Assembly (NCBI RefSeq): GCF_000960975.1
Contig: NZ_CP010803.1
Coordinates: 2,694,405 to 2,758,404 of the forward strand
From: Martelella endophytica
GTDB taxonomy: Bacteria; Pseudomonadota; Alphaproteobacteria; Rhizobiales; Rhizobiaceae
Reading direction: 5' to 3'
Length of the DNA stretch: 64,000 nucleotides
Numbering within the stretch: position 1 is the first letter of the stretch; each line of letters opens with the position of its first letter. The notes under the pieces were generated by a model. The model made no database searches. It was not told where the DNA came from and saw nothing but the letters and a program-made list of their open reading frames with translations. A program made the position numbers and the translations under genes. This document shows positions 53,259 to 62,538 of the stretch, piece by piece.

Positions 53259-54296
53259 ATGAAGGGCATCAGGCAGCTTGCTGACCATCTGTCGATCTCC
53301 ACAGGCACTGTCTCACGGGCTTTGAACGGCAAAGCCGATGTCAACGCCGAGACGCGCAAACGCGTTCTTGAGGCGGCGGAAAAGCTCGGCTACGTGCCGA
53401 ATCAGGCCGGCCGCAGCCTGCGGCAGGGCGTGACCGGAACCGTTGGTCTTATCCTCAGCCAGGACGCCTCTATCGGTGCTGGCAGCGAAAATTTCTTCCC
53501 GCGTGTTATCGATGGTCTTCAGCAGGCGCTTTCCCGTCATGGTCTCGATCTCGTGCTTCTCCTGCGTCCTCGTGGCGAGAAGCAGGACGAGTTCCTGCGG
53601 CGGATGGTCGCTCGCCGGATTGTCGACGCACTCATCATCACCTCGACCCGCGTTTACGATCCGCGGTTTCCCTTTCTGACGAAATCGGGCATGCCGTTCG
53701 TGGCCCTTGGACGCTCCGAGACCAGCAGGCCGGAGAACCGCTGGGCCGACCTCGATTTCGAGGGTATCGCAGAACGCGCAGTCACGCGGTTGTTCGAGCG
53801 CGGCCATCGCCAGATTGCGCTTGCCGGACCGCGTCCGGATGCCAATCTTGGTGCGCTTTTCCTGAAAGGTTATCGCAGGGGACTTGATAGCTGCGGGCTG
53901 ACTTTCGACCCGGATCTGGTTTTTCAGAGCGACGGTCAGGAGGCGGGCGGCTACGAGATCGGCAGCCGTATCCTTGAAAGCAAGCACAGGCCAAGCGCGA
54001 TCGTGCTCAACGCGGAGATGATGTCGATCGGGCTTTATCGCCGGTTGGGCGAGGCGGGGCTGACGCCAGGAAAAGACCTCGCCATTATCGCGGAGCGCGA
54101 AAGCCCCGTCGGTCGTTTCCTGTCGCCGCGCCTCACATGTTTTCGTATCGACGCAGCGGCGCTCGGGTGCTCCCTCGGGGAGATGCTGCTATCGACCCTG
54201 CCGGCGTTTGCGGAACAATATGCAGATGTGCCACGCCAGCAGATCTGGCCGTTCGACCTGGTGGAGGGCGAGAGCGACCCGCCGCTTCAGGCCTGA
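53259..54296 (+). CDS. LacI-family transcriptional regulator
   Basis: 345 residues. HTH and hinge at 1-60 ([54 protein letters not shown]) followed by a periplasmic-binding-like ligand domain ([39 protein letters not shown]). Divergent from the GH31/importer operon and next to a perfect palindrome, so it is the specific repressor of that operon, with a xylose-containing inducer likely. Its last ten bases overlap the convergent gene at 54287. Confidence 0.94.
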   Translation: MKGIRQLADHLSISTGTVSRALNGKADVNAETRKRVLEAAEKLGYVPNQAGRSLRQGVTGTVGLILSQDASIGAGSENFFPRVIDGLQQALSRHGLDLVLLLRPRGEKQDEFLRRMVARRIVDALIITSTRVYDPRFPFLTKSGMPFVALGRSETSRPENRWADLDFEGIAERAVTRLFERGHRQIALAGPRPDANLGALFLKGYRRGLDSCGLTFDPDLVFQSDGQEAGGYEIGSRILESKHRPSAIVLNAEMMSIGLYRRLGEAGLTPGKDLAIIAERESPVGRFLSPRLTCFRIDAAALGCSLGEMLLSTLPAFAEQYADVPRQQIWPFDLVEGESDPPLQA

Positions 54297-55180
54297 TCGG
54301 GCCGGGCGCCGTCCGTTCTTCTCTCGAACGCCTTCACCACGGCGATCATGTCGTCACTGCCTAGCCCCAGCGCCTCGGTCTCGGCATAAAGGGCCAGACT
54401 CGCCTCCATCAGTGGCGCAGCGATACCGGCCGCGTGCGCGGCATCGACGACAAGCCTGCTGTTCTTCAGCACATCCGATATGCCGGCCTGTCGCCCGAAA
54501 TCTCCGGCCTTCAGCTTCTCCGCCTTGATGCGCGAGACGTCGCTTGCCATCGGCCCTGCGGCGAGGATGGCGGCGTATTGGGCGAGATCCAGGCCCTGAC
54601 GTGCGGCAAAGTGGGCGCCCTCGGCAAGGCCGGTCACCATGGTGATCAGGAACACGTTGACGGCAAGCTTCATCGTCAGCGCCGCAGGCACCGGCCCGCA
54701 TTCGAAATGGCTGCCGAGCATCGGCGACAGCAGCGGCGCGACAGCGGCCACGGTCTCCGGTCTGCCGGCGAGCATGCCGACCAGCGTGCCGGTCTCGGCC
54801 GGCTTGCGCGAACCGGAAACCGGCGCTTCGACATAGTCCCCGCCGGCGGCCCGGATGTCGGCATCGAGCGCCTTCGAATAGCCGGGCGTGAAGGTCCCCA
54901 TGCTGACAATCACATGATCCGCGACCAGACTTTCGAAAGCGGGTGTGCCGCGGCCGAGCACCGCGTCCACGGCCGGTTCGTCCGCAAGCATCAGGATAAC
55001 CGTCCGGCAGGCCGCAAACAGGTCTGACGGGTTTTCGGCAATGAGCGCGCCTTCCTGCTCCAGCGCAGCGGCGCGCTGACGCGAGCGGTTCCAGACCGTC
55101 AGCGGTGTTCCCGCGCGAAGCAGATTTCTGGCCATCGGCTCCCCCATGGTGCCGATGCCGATGAAGCCGATGGGTGTCAT
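54287..55180 (-). CDS. 3-hydroxyisobutyrate-dehydrogenase-family oxidoreductase
   Basis: 297 residues. Rossmann loop [21 protein letters not shown], substrate loop [17 protein letters not shown] and the catalytic Lys in [12 protein letters not shown] followed by Ala-rich helices are the marks of beta-hydroxyacid dehydrogenases (GarR, Gli, GLYR). Oxidation or reduction of a small 3-hydroxy acid such as glyoxylate/tartronate semialdehyde is typical. Single gene; 3' end overlaps lacI by ten bases. Confidence 0.93.
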   Translation of the reverse strand: MTPIGFIGIGTMGEPMARNLLRAGTPLTVWNRSRQRAAALEQEGALIAENPSDLFAACRTVILMLADEPAVDAVLGRGTPAFESLVADHVIVSMGTFTPGYSKALDADIRAAGGDYVEAPVSGSRKPAETGTLVGMLAGRPETVAAVAPLLSPMLGSHFECGPVPAALTMKLAVNVFLITMVTGLAEGAHFAARQGLDLAQYAAILAAGPMASDVSRIKAEKLKAGDFGRQAGISDVLKNSRLVVDAAHAAGIAAPLMEASLALYAETEALGLGSDDMIAVVKAFERRTDGARPDQA

Positions 55181-55388
55181 TGTCGCAATCCTCCGAAGCT
55201 TTGTGACAGTTTAGGCCGAGGTGGAGGATGAAAACAGTCTAGGCTTGTGATAGCGAGATCATCGAAATTGATGGCATTCGTCATGAATGCAGGCTATTTC
55301 CCGTTCTGGTTGGTGTACAGCGTGCACGCGGCCGGCCAAGTTGAGAAAAACACGTCTCGCCGCGTTCCGGGCGGCACAGGGAGGTTTC

Positions 55389-57005
55389 ATGTGGGATGCT
55401 CTCATGCGGTGCATCATTCCGATCGTCGCCGCTATCGTCACCGTCATCGCCATCGCAGCGGGGTGGTTCTGGCCGCTGCTGATCACCGTGCCGACGCTGG
55501 CGATCGCCGTCTATGACTGGTTCCAGTCATCCTGGACGATCACCCGCAATTTCCCGGTCGCCGGTCGTATCCGCTGGATGGCACTGGCGTTGAGGCCGTT
55601 CATCCGCGCCTACGCGGTGGAGGACGACACCCACGGCACGCCCTATTCCTATGCCGCGCGTCAGCTGATCAGGGCCCGTGCGCATGGCCTGTCCGATACC
55701 ATTCCCTTCGGCACGGAGCTCGAACTCTACGAGGACCCGCATCACTGGATCTGTCACAGCATGGCGCCGGAGGCCGAACCCGACCTGTCGCCGCGGGTGA
55801 CGGTCGGCAACGAACAATGTTCGAAGCCTTACTCCGCCTCGATCCTGAACATCTCGGCCATGAGCTTCGGGGCGCTTTCCGCCAATGCCGTCAGGGCGAT
55901 GAATATCGGCGCACGCGAAGGTGGTTTCTATCAGGACACGGGCGAGGGCGGTCTCAGCCGCTATCACCTCGAAAACGGTGGCGATGTGGTCTGGGAGCTC
56001 GGCTCCGGCTATTTCGGCGCCCGCGACAAGGATGGCCACTTCGATCCTGAGATGTTTCGCGACAAGACCGCCAATGATGCGGTCAAGATGACGGAGATCA
56101 AGGTGAGCCAGGGCGCCAAGCCCGGCCATGGCGGCATGCTGCCCGGCCCCAAGGTGACCCCGGAGATCGCCGAGGTGCGCGGCGTGCGCGTCTACGAGAA
56201 CTGTCTGTCGCCGCGCGGCCATTCGTCGTTCTCGACGCCCGCGCAGATGCTGGAATTTGCGGCGCAGATGCGCGATCTTTCCGGCGGAAAGCCGGTCGGC
56301 ATCAAGTTCTGTGTCGGCCAGCCGCATGAGCCCTTTGCGCTGGTGAAAGCGATGCTGACGACCGGCATCTATCCCGATTTCATCGTCATTGACGGCGCGG
56401 AAGGCGGCACGGGTGCCGCACCGCTCGAACTCGCCGACTGGGTCGGCATGCCGCTCTGGGATGGTCTCGTGCTGATGCGCAACGCCCTTGTCGGCGCCGG
56501 CGTCAAGAAGCATGTGCGGCTTGCCGCCAGCGGCAAGGTTTTTTCGGGCATGGGCATCGCCCACAACCTGGCGCTCGGCGCCGACTGGTGCAATGCCGCC
56601 CGCGCCTTCATGATGTCGGTGGGCTGCATTCAGGCGCAGCGCTGCCATACCGGCACCTGTCCCACCGGCGTCACCACCCAGGACAAGTGGCGCCAACGGG
56701 CGCTGGTGCCGGAAGAGCAGGGCCTGCATGCCGCCCGCTTCCACAAGAAGACGCTGGAAGCGCTGGCCGATATCGTCGCGGCCTGCGGTTTCAAGCATCC
56801 GAGCGACCTGCAGCCGCACCACATCATGCACCGGATCGGCTCGCACGATGCCATTCCGCTCGACAAGCTGCACACCTTTCTGCCCGAGGGTATTCTGCTC
56901 GATGAGCCCGATTCGACGATGTTTGCAGACTGGTGGCGGGCGGCAAGTTCCGACAGTTTCAGGCCTGTCGAAGACCTCGTGAAGCTGCGCGCGCGCGCAA
57001 GCTGA
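55389..57005 (+). CDS. Membrane-anchored FMN-binding glutamate-synthase-domain protein
   Basis: 538 residues from the ATG at 55389 (GGGAGG upstream). Two N-terminal membrane segments (about 5-45) come before the catalytic FMN domain: SILNISAMSFGALSANAVRAMNIGAREGG, SQGAKPGHGGMLPGPKV, FIVIDGAEGGTGAAPLE and LAASGKVFSGMGIAHNLALGADWCNAAR. It then has three cysteines in C-x5-C-x4-C (SVGCIQAQRCHTGTCPTGV), resembling the 3Fe-4S site of GltB, which mgsC lacks. No glutaminase partner is adjacent. These stand-alone proteins are widespread and of uncertain function; a glutamate-synthase-like or NADPH-type flavoenzyme is possible. Confidence 0.9.
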   Translation: MWDALMRCIIPIVAAIVTVIAIAAGWFWPLLITVPTLAIAVYDWFQSSWTITRNFPVAGRIRWMALALRPFIRAYAVEDDTHGTPYSYAARQLIRARAHGLSDTIPFGTELELYEDPHHWICHSMAPEAEPDLSPRVTVGNEQCSKPYSASILNISAMSFGALSANAVRAMNIGAREGGFYQDTGEGGLSRYHLENGGDVVWELGSGYFGARDKDGHFDPEMFRDKTANDAVKMTEIKVSQGAKPGHGGMLPGPKVTPEIAEVRGVRVYENCLSPRGHSSFSTPAQMLEFAAQMRDLSGGKPVGIKFCVGQPHEPFALVKAMLTTGIYPDFIVIDGAEGGTGAAPLELADWVGMPLWDGLVLMRNALVGAGVKKHVRLAASGKVFSGMGIAHNLALGADWCNAARAFMMSVGCIQAQRCHTGTCPTGVTTQDKWRQRALVPEEQGLHAARFHKKTLEALADIVAACGFKHPSDLQPHHIMHRIGSHDAIPLDKLHTFLPEGILLDEPDSTMFADWWRAASSDSFRPVEDLVKLRARAS

Positions 57006-57178
57006 GGCTTGCCTATCCCCAACCGATGCCCTCCCGCATGATTTCATGTGGGAGGAGATTGACAGCCGAACCACAGCGTTCAAATACTCTAAATTGCAGA
57101 AATGCAATTCATTGTAGTGAACCAGCAGGGGTGGTCGACTGCAATCCTTTTGGCGCGTTGAACCTTGGGGGTAATACA

Positions 57179-58786
57179 ATGGCAATGCGACGCGATATTG
57201 GGTTGGTTGGACTGACTTTTGTGGCCGTTGGCGGCGTGCTCGGTTCGGGGTGGCTGTTTGCCCCGCTCGACACCGCGCAACTGGCCGGTCCGGCTTCGAT
57301 CATTTCCTGGCTGATTGGTGCGGTGGCGATGCTGCTTATCGCACTTACCTATGCCGAAAATTCCACTCTGTTTCCGATTGCCGGCGGTATCGCCCGCATA
57401 CCGCAGTTCTCCCATGGCCGGCTCCTGGCGCTGGCGATGGGCTGGAGCGCCTGGGTCGGTTATTGCACGACCGCGCCGATCGAGGTGAAGGCCTCGCTCG
57501 GCTATGCGGCTTCCTACCTGCCATGGTTGACCAACAGTGCCGGCGGCCTGACCTTCTCTGGTTATCTCGCCGCAGCCGTTTTCCTCGCCGTCCTCACCGT
57601 TATCAACGTGTTTGGCGTCGCCTGGTTCGCGCGGGTCAACACCACCATGACCTGGTTCAAGCTGGTTGTTCCGGTGATCTTCATCGTGGTCATCGTCGCC
57701 TCCCGCTTCGAATCCTCCAATTTCACCTCGGCCGGCGGCTTCGCTCCGTTTGGGGTGCAAGGCATCTTCGCCGCGGTCTCGACCGGTGGCGTCGTGTTCG
57801 CGTTCATCGGCTTCCGCCATGCCATCGACCTTGCGGGCGAAGTGCACAATGCGCAAAGGGTCATTCCGCTCGCGCTGATCTTCTCGGTGCTGATCTGCCT
57901 TGCGATCTATGGCGGGCTGCAGATCGCATTCGTTGGCGCCATCGATCCGGCCTCGCTTGCCAGCGGCTGGCAGACCGTCGAGGCAAGCCATGAGCTCGGT
58001 CCGCTTGGCGCCCTTGCCACCTCGCTCGGCGTGCTCTGGCTGCTCAGCCTGCTGAATGTCGCTGCGGTGGTCTCTCCGGCCGGTTCCGGCCTCGTCTCGG
58101 TCTCGTCCAACGCCCGTCTGGCGCTTGCCATGTCGAACAATGGCGTGTTCCCGCGGATCTTCGCGACGCTGAACAGCTTTGGCGTTCCGCTATGGGCGCT
58201 GGTGCTGAACTATGTCGTGGCGCTCTTTATGCTGATCATCCTGCCGTTCCAGCAGATCCTGGCGCTCAACAGCGCCGCCGTGGTGCTCTCCTTCATCGCC
58301 GGCCCGGTCTCTATGGTGGCGTTCCGCTATCTGGCACCGAATGCCCGGCGCCCGTTCGTGGTGCCGGCTGCCGGCGCCGTCGGCGCTGTTGCCTTCGCGA
58401 TTGCGACGCTGATGATCTACTGGTCGGGTTGGAGCACGATCTGGGTGCTGCTGACGCTGCTCGCTGTCGGTGCCGTGCTGTTCTTCGCGCGGTTTGCGAT
58501 CATCGGCCGCGAGGACCTCGAGCCGAAGAGCGCCATCTGGTTCCTCGTCTACATGGCGGGGCTTACGATCGCTTCCTATTTCGGCGGCTTCGGCGGCGGG
58601 CTCGGCCTCATACCGCATCCGGTGGACTCGCTCCTTGTTGCCCTGTTCGGCCTTGCCATGTTCGGCTTTGCCGTGCGCGGCCGGGTGTCGCAGGAAGTGT
58701 TCGACCGGTTCCGCCACGAGCAGCGCGTGTTCGAACGCAAGGAATATGGTCACGCCGATGAAGAGGACCTGATGTCGCGCGAATAG
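57179..58786 (+). CDS. APC-family amino-acid permease
   Basis: 535 residues from the ATG at 57179 (GGGGG seven bases upstream). About 12 hydrophobic segments. The N terminus RRDIGLVGLTFVAVGGVLGSGWLFAPL contains the unwound TM1 motif (GGVLGSGWL) of APC transporters; GGIARIPQFSHGRLLALAMGW is part of TM3. Imports an amino acid by proton symport or exchange; the specificity is unknown. It is followed by an intrinsic terminator. Confidence 0.92.
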   Translation: MAMRRDIGLVGLTFVAVGGVLGSGWLFAPLDTAQLAGPASIISWLIGAVAMLLIALTYAENSTLFPIAGGIARIPQFSHGRLLALAMGWSAWVGYCTTAPIEVKASLGYAASYLPWLTNSAGGLTFSGYLAAAVFLAVLTVINVFGVAWFARVNTTMTWFKLVVPVIFIVVIVASRFESSNFTSAGGFAPFGVQGIFAAVSTGGVVFAFIGFRHAIDLAGEVHNAQRVIPLALIFSVLICLAIYGGLQIAFVGAIDPASLASGWQTVEASHELGPLGALATSLGVLWLLSLLNVAAVVSPAGSGLVSVSSNARLALAMSNNGVFPRIFATLNSFGVPLWALVLNYVVALFMLIILPFQQILALNSAAVVLSFIAGPVSMVAFRYLAPNARRPFVVPAAGAVGAVAFAIATLMIYWSGWSTIWVLLTLLAVGAVLFFARFAIIGREDLEPKSAIWFLVYMAGLTIASYFGGFGGGLGLIPHPVDSLLVALFGLAMFGFAVRGRVSQEVFDRFRHEQRVFERKEYGHADEEDLMSRE

Positions 58787-58793
58787 CACCACA

Positions 58794-58818
58794 GAGGCGC
58801 CCTCCGAGGCGCCTTTTT
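58794..58818 (+). terminator. Rho-independent terminator after the APC permease
   Basis: AGGCGCC (58795-58801), loop CTCCGA, GGCGCCT (58808-58814), then TTTTT. It also lies at the 3' end of apaG on the other strand. Confidence 0.85.
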
Positions 58819-58821
58819 CTA

Positions 58822-59214
58822 TCAGTGGTAAGCCCGGTCTTCGTAAGGGGAATCGAGCGACATTGGCGGAATGGTGACCTGCAGCAATTCCTCCGCGCCG
58901 CGTTCGATCATGTAGTGGCCGACCATGATGCCTGACGGAGTATCGAGCGGCGCAGCGGAGCTGTATTCGAATTGGCCGCCGCTTTCGAGCAGCGGTTGTT
59001 TTCCGACTACGCCGCTGCCCTCAACGATTTCGGAGGCGCCGTCGGCGTTGGTGATCGTCCAGTGACGAGAAACGAGCCGCACCGGATGCGACCCGTGATT
59101 GATGATCTCGATATGGTAGGACCAGACGAACTCATCCTCGTCCGGGTTCGAACGCTCTTCAAGGAAGAACGCCTCTGCCCGAACTTCGATGCCATGCGTG
59201 ACTGCCGTTTCCAT
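58822..59214 (-). CDS. apaG: ApaG/DUF525 protein
   Basis: 130 residues, start 59214 with GGGGGAGG upstream. Fibronectin-like ApaG fold: RAEAFFLEERSNPDEDEFVWSYHIEIINHG, VRLVSRHWTITNADG, VEGSGVVGKQPLLESGGQFEYSSAAPLDTPSGIMVGHY. Function unresolved (binds pyrophosphate or nucleotide-like ligands). It is 39 bases downstream of metZ on the same strand; apaG next to metZ is a common rhizobial arrangement. Confidence 0.96.
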   Translation of the reverse strand: METAVTHGIEVRAEAFFLEERSNPDEDEFVWSYHIEIINHGSHPVRLVSRHWTITNADGASEIVEGSGVVGKQPLLESGGQFEYSSAAPLDTPSGIMVGHYMIERGAEELLQVTIPPMSLDSPYEDRAYH

Positions 59215-59253
59215 GGCCTCCCCCAAGGCCCACGATTTCACGCCATCTTTCGC

Positions 59254-60438
59254 TCAAGTCGGCAATTTTGCAAGCGCCTGGGCGAAATCCTCCAGCAGGT
59301 CGTCGGTATCCTCGATGCCGGCGGAGAAGCGGATCGTGCCGCCCGAGATGCCGAGCTCGGCACGGGCCTCGTCGGAGAGGTTCTTGTGGGTGGTGGTGGC
59401 CGGATGCGTGATCAGGCTCTTGGAATCACCGAGATTGTTGGAAATCGAGACGATGTCGAGCGCATCCTGGAAGGCAAAGGCCGCTTCCTTGCCACCCTTC
59501 AGTTCAAAGGCGATCAGGGAGGAGCCGGCGGTCATCTGCTTGGCGATGATATCCGCCTGCGGATGGTCGGCGCGGCCGGGATAGACGACGCGCGCAACCT
59601 GCTTCTGGTCGGCCAGGAAATCGGCGATCTTGCCGGCGCTTTCAGTCTGCTGGCGGACGCGAAGCGGGAAGGTCTCGAGCCCCTTCATCAGAAGCCAGGC
59701 ATTGAACGGCGACAGCGCCGGTCCTGTGTGGCGGAAATAGTCCTGCAACTCTTCCTCGATCCACTCCTTCGATGACAGCACGACGCCGCCAAGGCAGCGG
59801 CCCTGACCGTCGATATGCTTGGTCGCCGAATAGATCACCACGTCTGCGCCGAGTTCGAGCGGCTTCTGGTAGAGCGCGGTAGCGAATACGTTGTCGACGA
59901 CGAGGCGGGCGCCGGCCTGATGGGCGAGCTTGGCAACGCCTGCAATATCAACGACTTCCAGCGTCGGGTTGGTGGGGCTCTCGAGGAAGAACAGCTTGGT
60001 GTTCGGACGGATGGCAGCTTCGAAATTGGCAAGGTCGCGGCCATCGACCAGTGTGCACTCAATGCCGTATTTCGGTGCCAGCGTTTCGACCACCCAGCGG
60101 CACGAGCCGAACAGCGCACGCGCCGCCACGATGTGATCGCCGGCGCGCAGCTGGCAGAGAATGGCGGCGGAAACGGCGGCCATGCCGGATGCGGTGGCGC
60201 GGGCTTCTTCCGCGCCTTCGAGCGCGCACATGCGCTTTTCGAACATGTCATTGGTCGGGCTGCCGTAGCGGGCGTAGATGAAGCCTTCTTCCTCGCCCTT
60301 GAAGCGGGCCTCGGCCGCGGCGGAATTCTCGTAGAGGAACCCTTGGGTCATGAAGATGCCTTCCGACATTTCGCCGAACTGCGAACGCAGGCTGCCGCCA
60401 TGCACGAGCTTGGTTTGAGGACGCCAGGACTTCTTCAT
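59254..60438 (-). CDS. metZ: O-succinylhomoserine sulfhydrylase (MetZ)
   Basis: 394 residues, Cys/Met-metabolism PLP enzyme. The PLP lysine is Lys207 (YSATKHIDGQGR). TKLVHGG and SQGFLYENSAAAEARF at the N terminus and FFLESPTNPTLEVVD are the family marks. It makes homocysteine from O-succinylhomoserine and sulfide for methionine synthesis. Expression is governed by the SAM-II riboswitch and terminator directly upstream (60454-60540). Confidence 0.96.
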   Translation of the reverse strand: MKKSWRPQTKLVHGGSLRSQFGEMSEGIFMTQGFLYENSAAAEARFKGEEEGFIYARYGSPTNDMFEKRMCALEGAEEARATASGMAAVSAAILCQLRAGDHIVAARALFGSCRWVVETLAPKYGIECTLVDGRDLANFEAAIRPNTKLFFLESPTNPTLEVVDIAGVAKLAHQAGARLVVDNVFATALYQKPLELGADVVIYSATKHIDGQGRCLGGVVLSSKEWIEEELQDYFRHTGPALSPFNAWLLMKGLETFPLRVRQQTESAGKIADFLADQKQVARVVYPGRADHPQADIIAKQMTAGSSLIAFELKGGKEAAFAFQDALDIVSISNNLGDSKSLITHPATTTHKNLSDEARAELGISGGTIRFSAGIEDTDDLLEDFAQALAKLPT

Positions 60439-60453
60439 TGTCTTTCTCCAAAC

Positions 60454-60480
60454 AAAAAAACCGGTCGCGAGGGACCGGTT
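60454..60480 (-). terminator. Intrinsic terminator/attenuator upstream of metZ
   Basis: On the minus strand: AACCGGTC, loop of six, GACCGGTT, then a run of seven T. The left arm shares CCGGTC with an antiterminator stem (60473-60488), so only one can form at a time. It ends 16 bases before the metZ start. Confidence 0.85.
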
Positions 60481-60482
60481 AC

Positions 60483-60540
60483 CCGGTCTTTTAGCAAGTT
60501 GTTTAACGTGGCTGCAAGCCGACCGGCCAAATCACCACAG
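60483..60540 (-). ncRNA. SAM-II riboswitch (metA/metZ type)
   Basis: Minus strand reads GTGGTGATTTG-GCCGGTC-GGCTTGCAGCCACGTTAAAC-AACTTGCTAAAAGACCGG in pieces. P1 pairs GTGG (60538-60535) with CCAC (60511-60508). The loop CCGGTC (60526-60521) can form the pseudoknot with GACCGG (60488-60483) that binds S-adenosylmethionine. GATTTG, TTGCA and GCTAAA are SAM-II conserved positions. When SAM is bound, the pseudoknot holds the strand that would otherwise make the antiterminator, and metZ transcription stops. Known class in alphaproteobacteria. Confidence 0.9.
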
Positions 60541-60618
60541 GATAAGTGTCGCATAGTCCTTCAGGGCGCTTGCGTCAATTCCGAAAGCTTGGTTTTGTCG
60601 CGCCACAGGAGCAAAAAC

Positions 60619-61707
60619 ATGTCGCACACCCCCGGAATTCTCGCGGATAACGCCATTGCCGGTCTCTTCGAAACGGGCCGTCTCACCGCGGAGGCGGCGC
60701 TCGATGATGACCAGATCCAGCCGGCCAGCCTCGATCTTCGTCTGGGCGCAAAAGCCTATCGCGTGCGGGCAAGCTTCCTGCCGGGGCCGGGACACCGCGT
60801 CGCCGACAAGCTCTCCCGCCTCAGCCTGCACGAAATCGACCTTACCGAAGGGGCAGTGTTGGAAACGGGCTGCGTCTATCTTGTCGAACTGATGGAAGGC
60901 CTGTCGCTCGATCCCGCCATGTCGGCCTCCACCAATCCGAAGAGCTCGACCGGAAGGCTCGATATCTTCACCCGCGTTCTCGCCGATCATGCGCAGGAAT
61001 TTGACATCATTCCAGCGGGTTACAACGGTCCGCTCTACCTCGAGATCTCGCCGCGCACCTTTCCGGTAATCGTACGCAAGGGCTCGCGCCTGTCGCAGAT
61101 TCGCTTCCGCGTCGGCCATGCCGTGCTTGCCGAGGATGAACTGATGGCGCTGCATCATGCAGAAACGCTGGTCGCAAGTGACATGCCGAATGTTTCAGGC
61201 GGCGGCATCGCGCTGTCGATCGATCTCGCGGGCGAAGGGCTGGTCGGCTATCGCGGTAAGCATCACACCGGTGTCATCGATGTCGATCGCAAGGCGGGCT
61301 ACGACGTCCTCGATTTCTGGGAGCCGATCGAGGGACGCGGCAAGGGCGAACTGATCCTCGATCCGGACGAGTTCTACATCCTCGTCTCGCGGGAGGCCGT
61401 GCACGTGCCGCCGCTCTATGCCGCGGAGATGACGCCGTTCGATCCGCTGGTCGGCGAGTTCCGGGTGCATTATGCCGGCTTCTTCGATCCGGGTTTCGGC
61501 CATGCCGGGGCAGGGGGCAAGGGCTCGCGCGCTGTGCTGGAGGTCAGAAGCCACGAGGTGCCGTTCATTCTCGAACATGGCCAGATTGTCGGCCGGCTGG
61601 TCTATGAGCGGATGCTGACGCCACCGGCGCGGCTCTATGGCGCCGGCCTCAATTCCAACTACCAGGCGCAGGGCCTCAAGCTTTCGAAGCATTTTCGCGC
61701 CGGCTGA
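60619..61707 (+). CDS. dcd: 2'-deoxycytidine 5'-triphosphate deaminase (long alphaproteobacterial type)
   Basis: 362 residues, twice the length of E. coli Dcd, as usual in alphaproteobacteria. Start 60619 with AGGAG upstream. LFETGRLTAEAALDDDQIQPASLDLRLG begins the dUTPase-like fold; STNPKSSTGRLDIF holds the Ser-Ser-x-Gly-Arg motif that contacts phosphates, and a second half (FILVSREAVHVPPLYAAEMTPFDPLVGEFRVHYAGFFDPGFG) repeats the fold. Deaminates dCTP to dUTP for thymidylate synthesis. It is divergent from metZ; the 180-base gap holds the riboswitch. Confidence 0.93.
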   Translation: MSHTPGILADNAIAGLFETGRLTAEAALDDDQIQPASLDLRLGAKAYRVRASFLPGPGHRVADKLSRLSLHEIDLTEGAVLETGCVYLVELMEGLSLDPAMSASTNPKSSTGRLDIFTRVLADHAQEFDIIPAGYNGPLYLEISPRTFPVIVRKGSRLSQIRFRVGHAVLAEDELMALHHAETLVASDMPNVSGGGIALSIDLAGEGLVGYRGKHHTGVIDVDRKAGYDVLDFWEPIEGRGKGELILDPDEFYILVSREAVHVPPLYAAEMTPFDPLVGEFRVHYAGFFDPGFGHAGAGGKGSRAVLEVRSHEVPFILEHGQIVGRLVYERMLTPPARLYGAGLNSNYQAQGLKLSKHFRAG

Positions 61708-61728
61708 ACTATTTCCAGGGAGGAAGAG

Positions 61729-62505
61729 ATGACGGTGAGCGCACCGAGAAACGCCTTCAAGCGCCGGCTGCTGGCCGGCGAGACGGTTTATGGGCTGTGG
61801 CTGATGTCGACGAGCCCGGTGATGGCGGAGGCGGCCTCGCTCGTCGGCTTCGACTGGTTGCTGTTCGACACCGAGCATTCCCCGATCGATATCGGCGGCG
61901 TTCAGCCGCTGCTGCAGGCCGCTGCCGCCGGCGCTTCCGCCATTCTCGCCCGGCCTGCCTGGAACGATCGTGTGCTGATCAAGCGGATGCTCGACATCGG
62001 GGCGCAGACGCTAGTCGTGCCCTTCGTCGAGACCGCCGACGAGGCGCGCCAGGCCGTGATCTCGACGCGTTATCCGCCGCTCGGTCGCCGCGGTGTTTCC
62101 GGCGGCACGCGCGCCAGTCGCTACGGTTTCGCTCCGGACTATTTCACCACCGCCAACGACGAGATCTGCCTTCTTGTGCAGGTCGAGACCCGCGAGGCGG
62201 TCGCAGAACTCGATGCGATCGCCGCGGTCGATGGCGTCGATGGCGTGTTTATCGGCCCTGCCGATCTCGCCGCCTCTCTCGGCCACCTCGGCAATCCCGG
62301 TCATCCGGACGTGGTGGCGGTGCTGAAGGATGCGCTTGCCCGCATTCTCGCCGTCGGCAAGGCTCCGGGCATTTTGGCCATGAACGCGGAAACGGCGCGG
62401 ACCTATGCCGAATGGGGGTATCGCTTCGTCGGCGTCGGCACGGACATGGGGCTTTTCGCAGCCAATGCGAAGGCCGCCCTTGCCGCGGTCGCCAGCCCTT
62501 CATAG
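61729..62505 (+). CDS. HpcH/HpaI-family aldolase
   Basis: 258 residues, class II pyruvate aldolase of the 2-keto-3-deoxy-L-rhamnonate/HpaI type: YGLWLMSTSPVMAEAASLVGFDWLLFDTEHSP, ILARPAWNDRVLIKRMLDIGAQTLVVPFVETADEA, VQVETREAVAELDAIAAVDGVDGVFIGPADLAASLG. Metal ligands are the Glu of VQVET and the Asp of GPADLA. Cleaves 4-hydroxy-2-oxo acids to pyruvate and an aldehyde. 21 bases after dcd; the frameshifted propeller gene follows. Confidence 0.95.
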   Translation: MTVSAPRNAFKRRLLAGETVYGLWLMSTSPVMAEAASLVGFDWLLFDTEHSPIDIGGVQPLLQAAAAGASAILARPAWNDRVLIKRMLDIGAQTLVVPFVETADEARQAVISTRYPPLGRRGVSGGTRASRYGFAPDYFTTANDEICLLVQVETREAVAELDAIAAVDGVDGVFIGPADLAASLGHLGNPGHPDVVAVLKDALARILAVGKAPGILAMNAETARTYAEWGYRFVGVGTDMGLFAANAKAALAAVASPS

Positions 62506-62538
62506 ACGGGTTTGTGGGGAGTCTCGGGAGGAGAAGGC

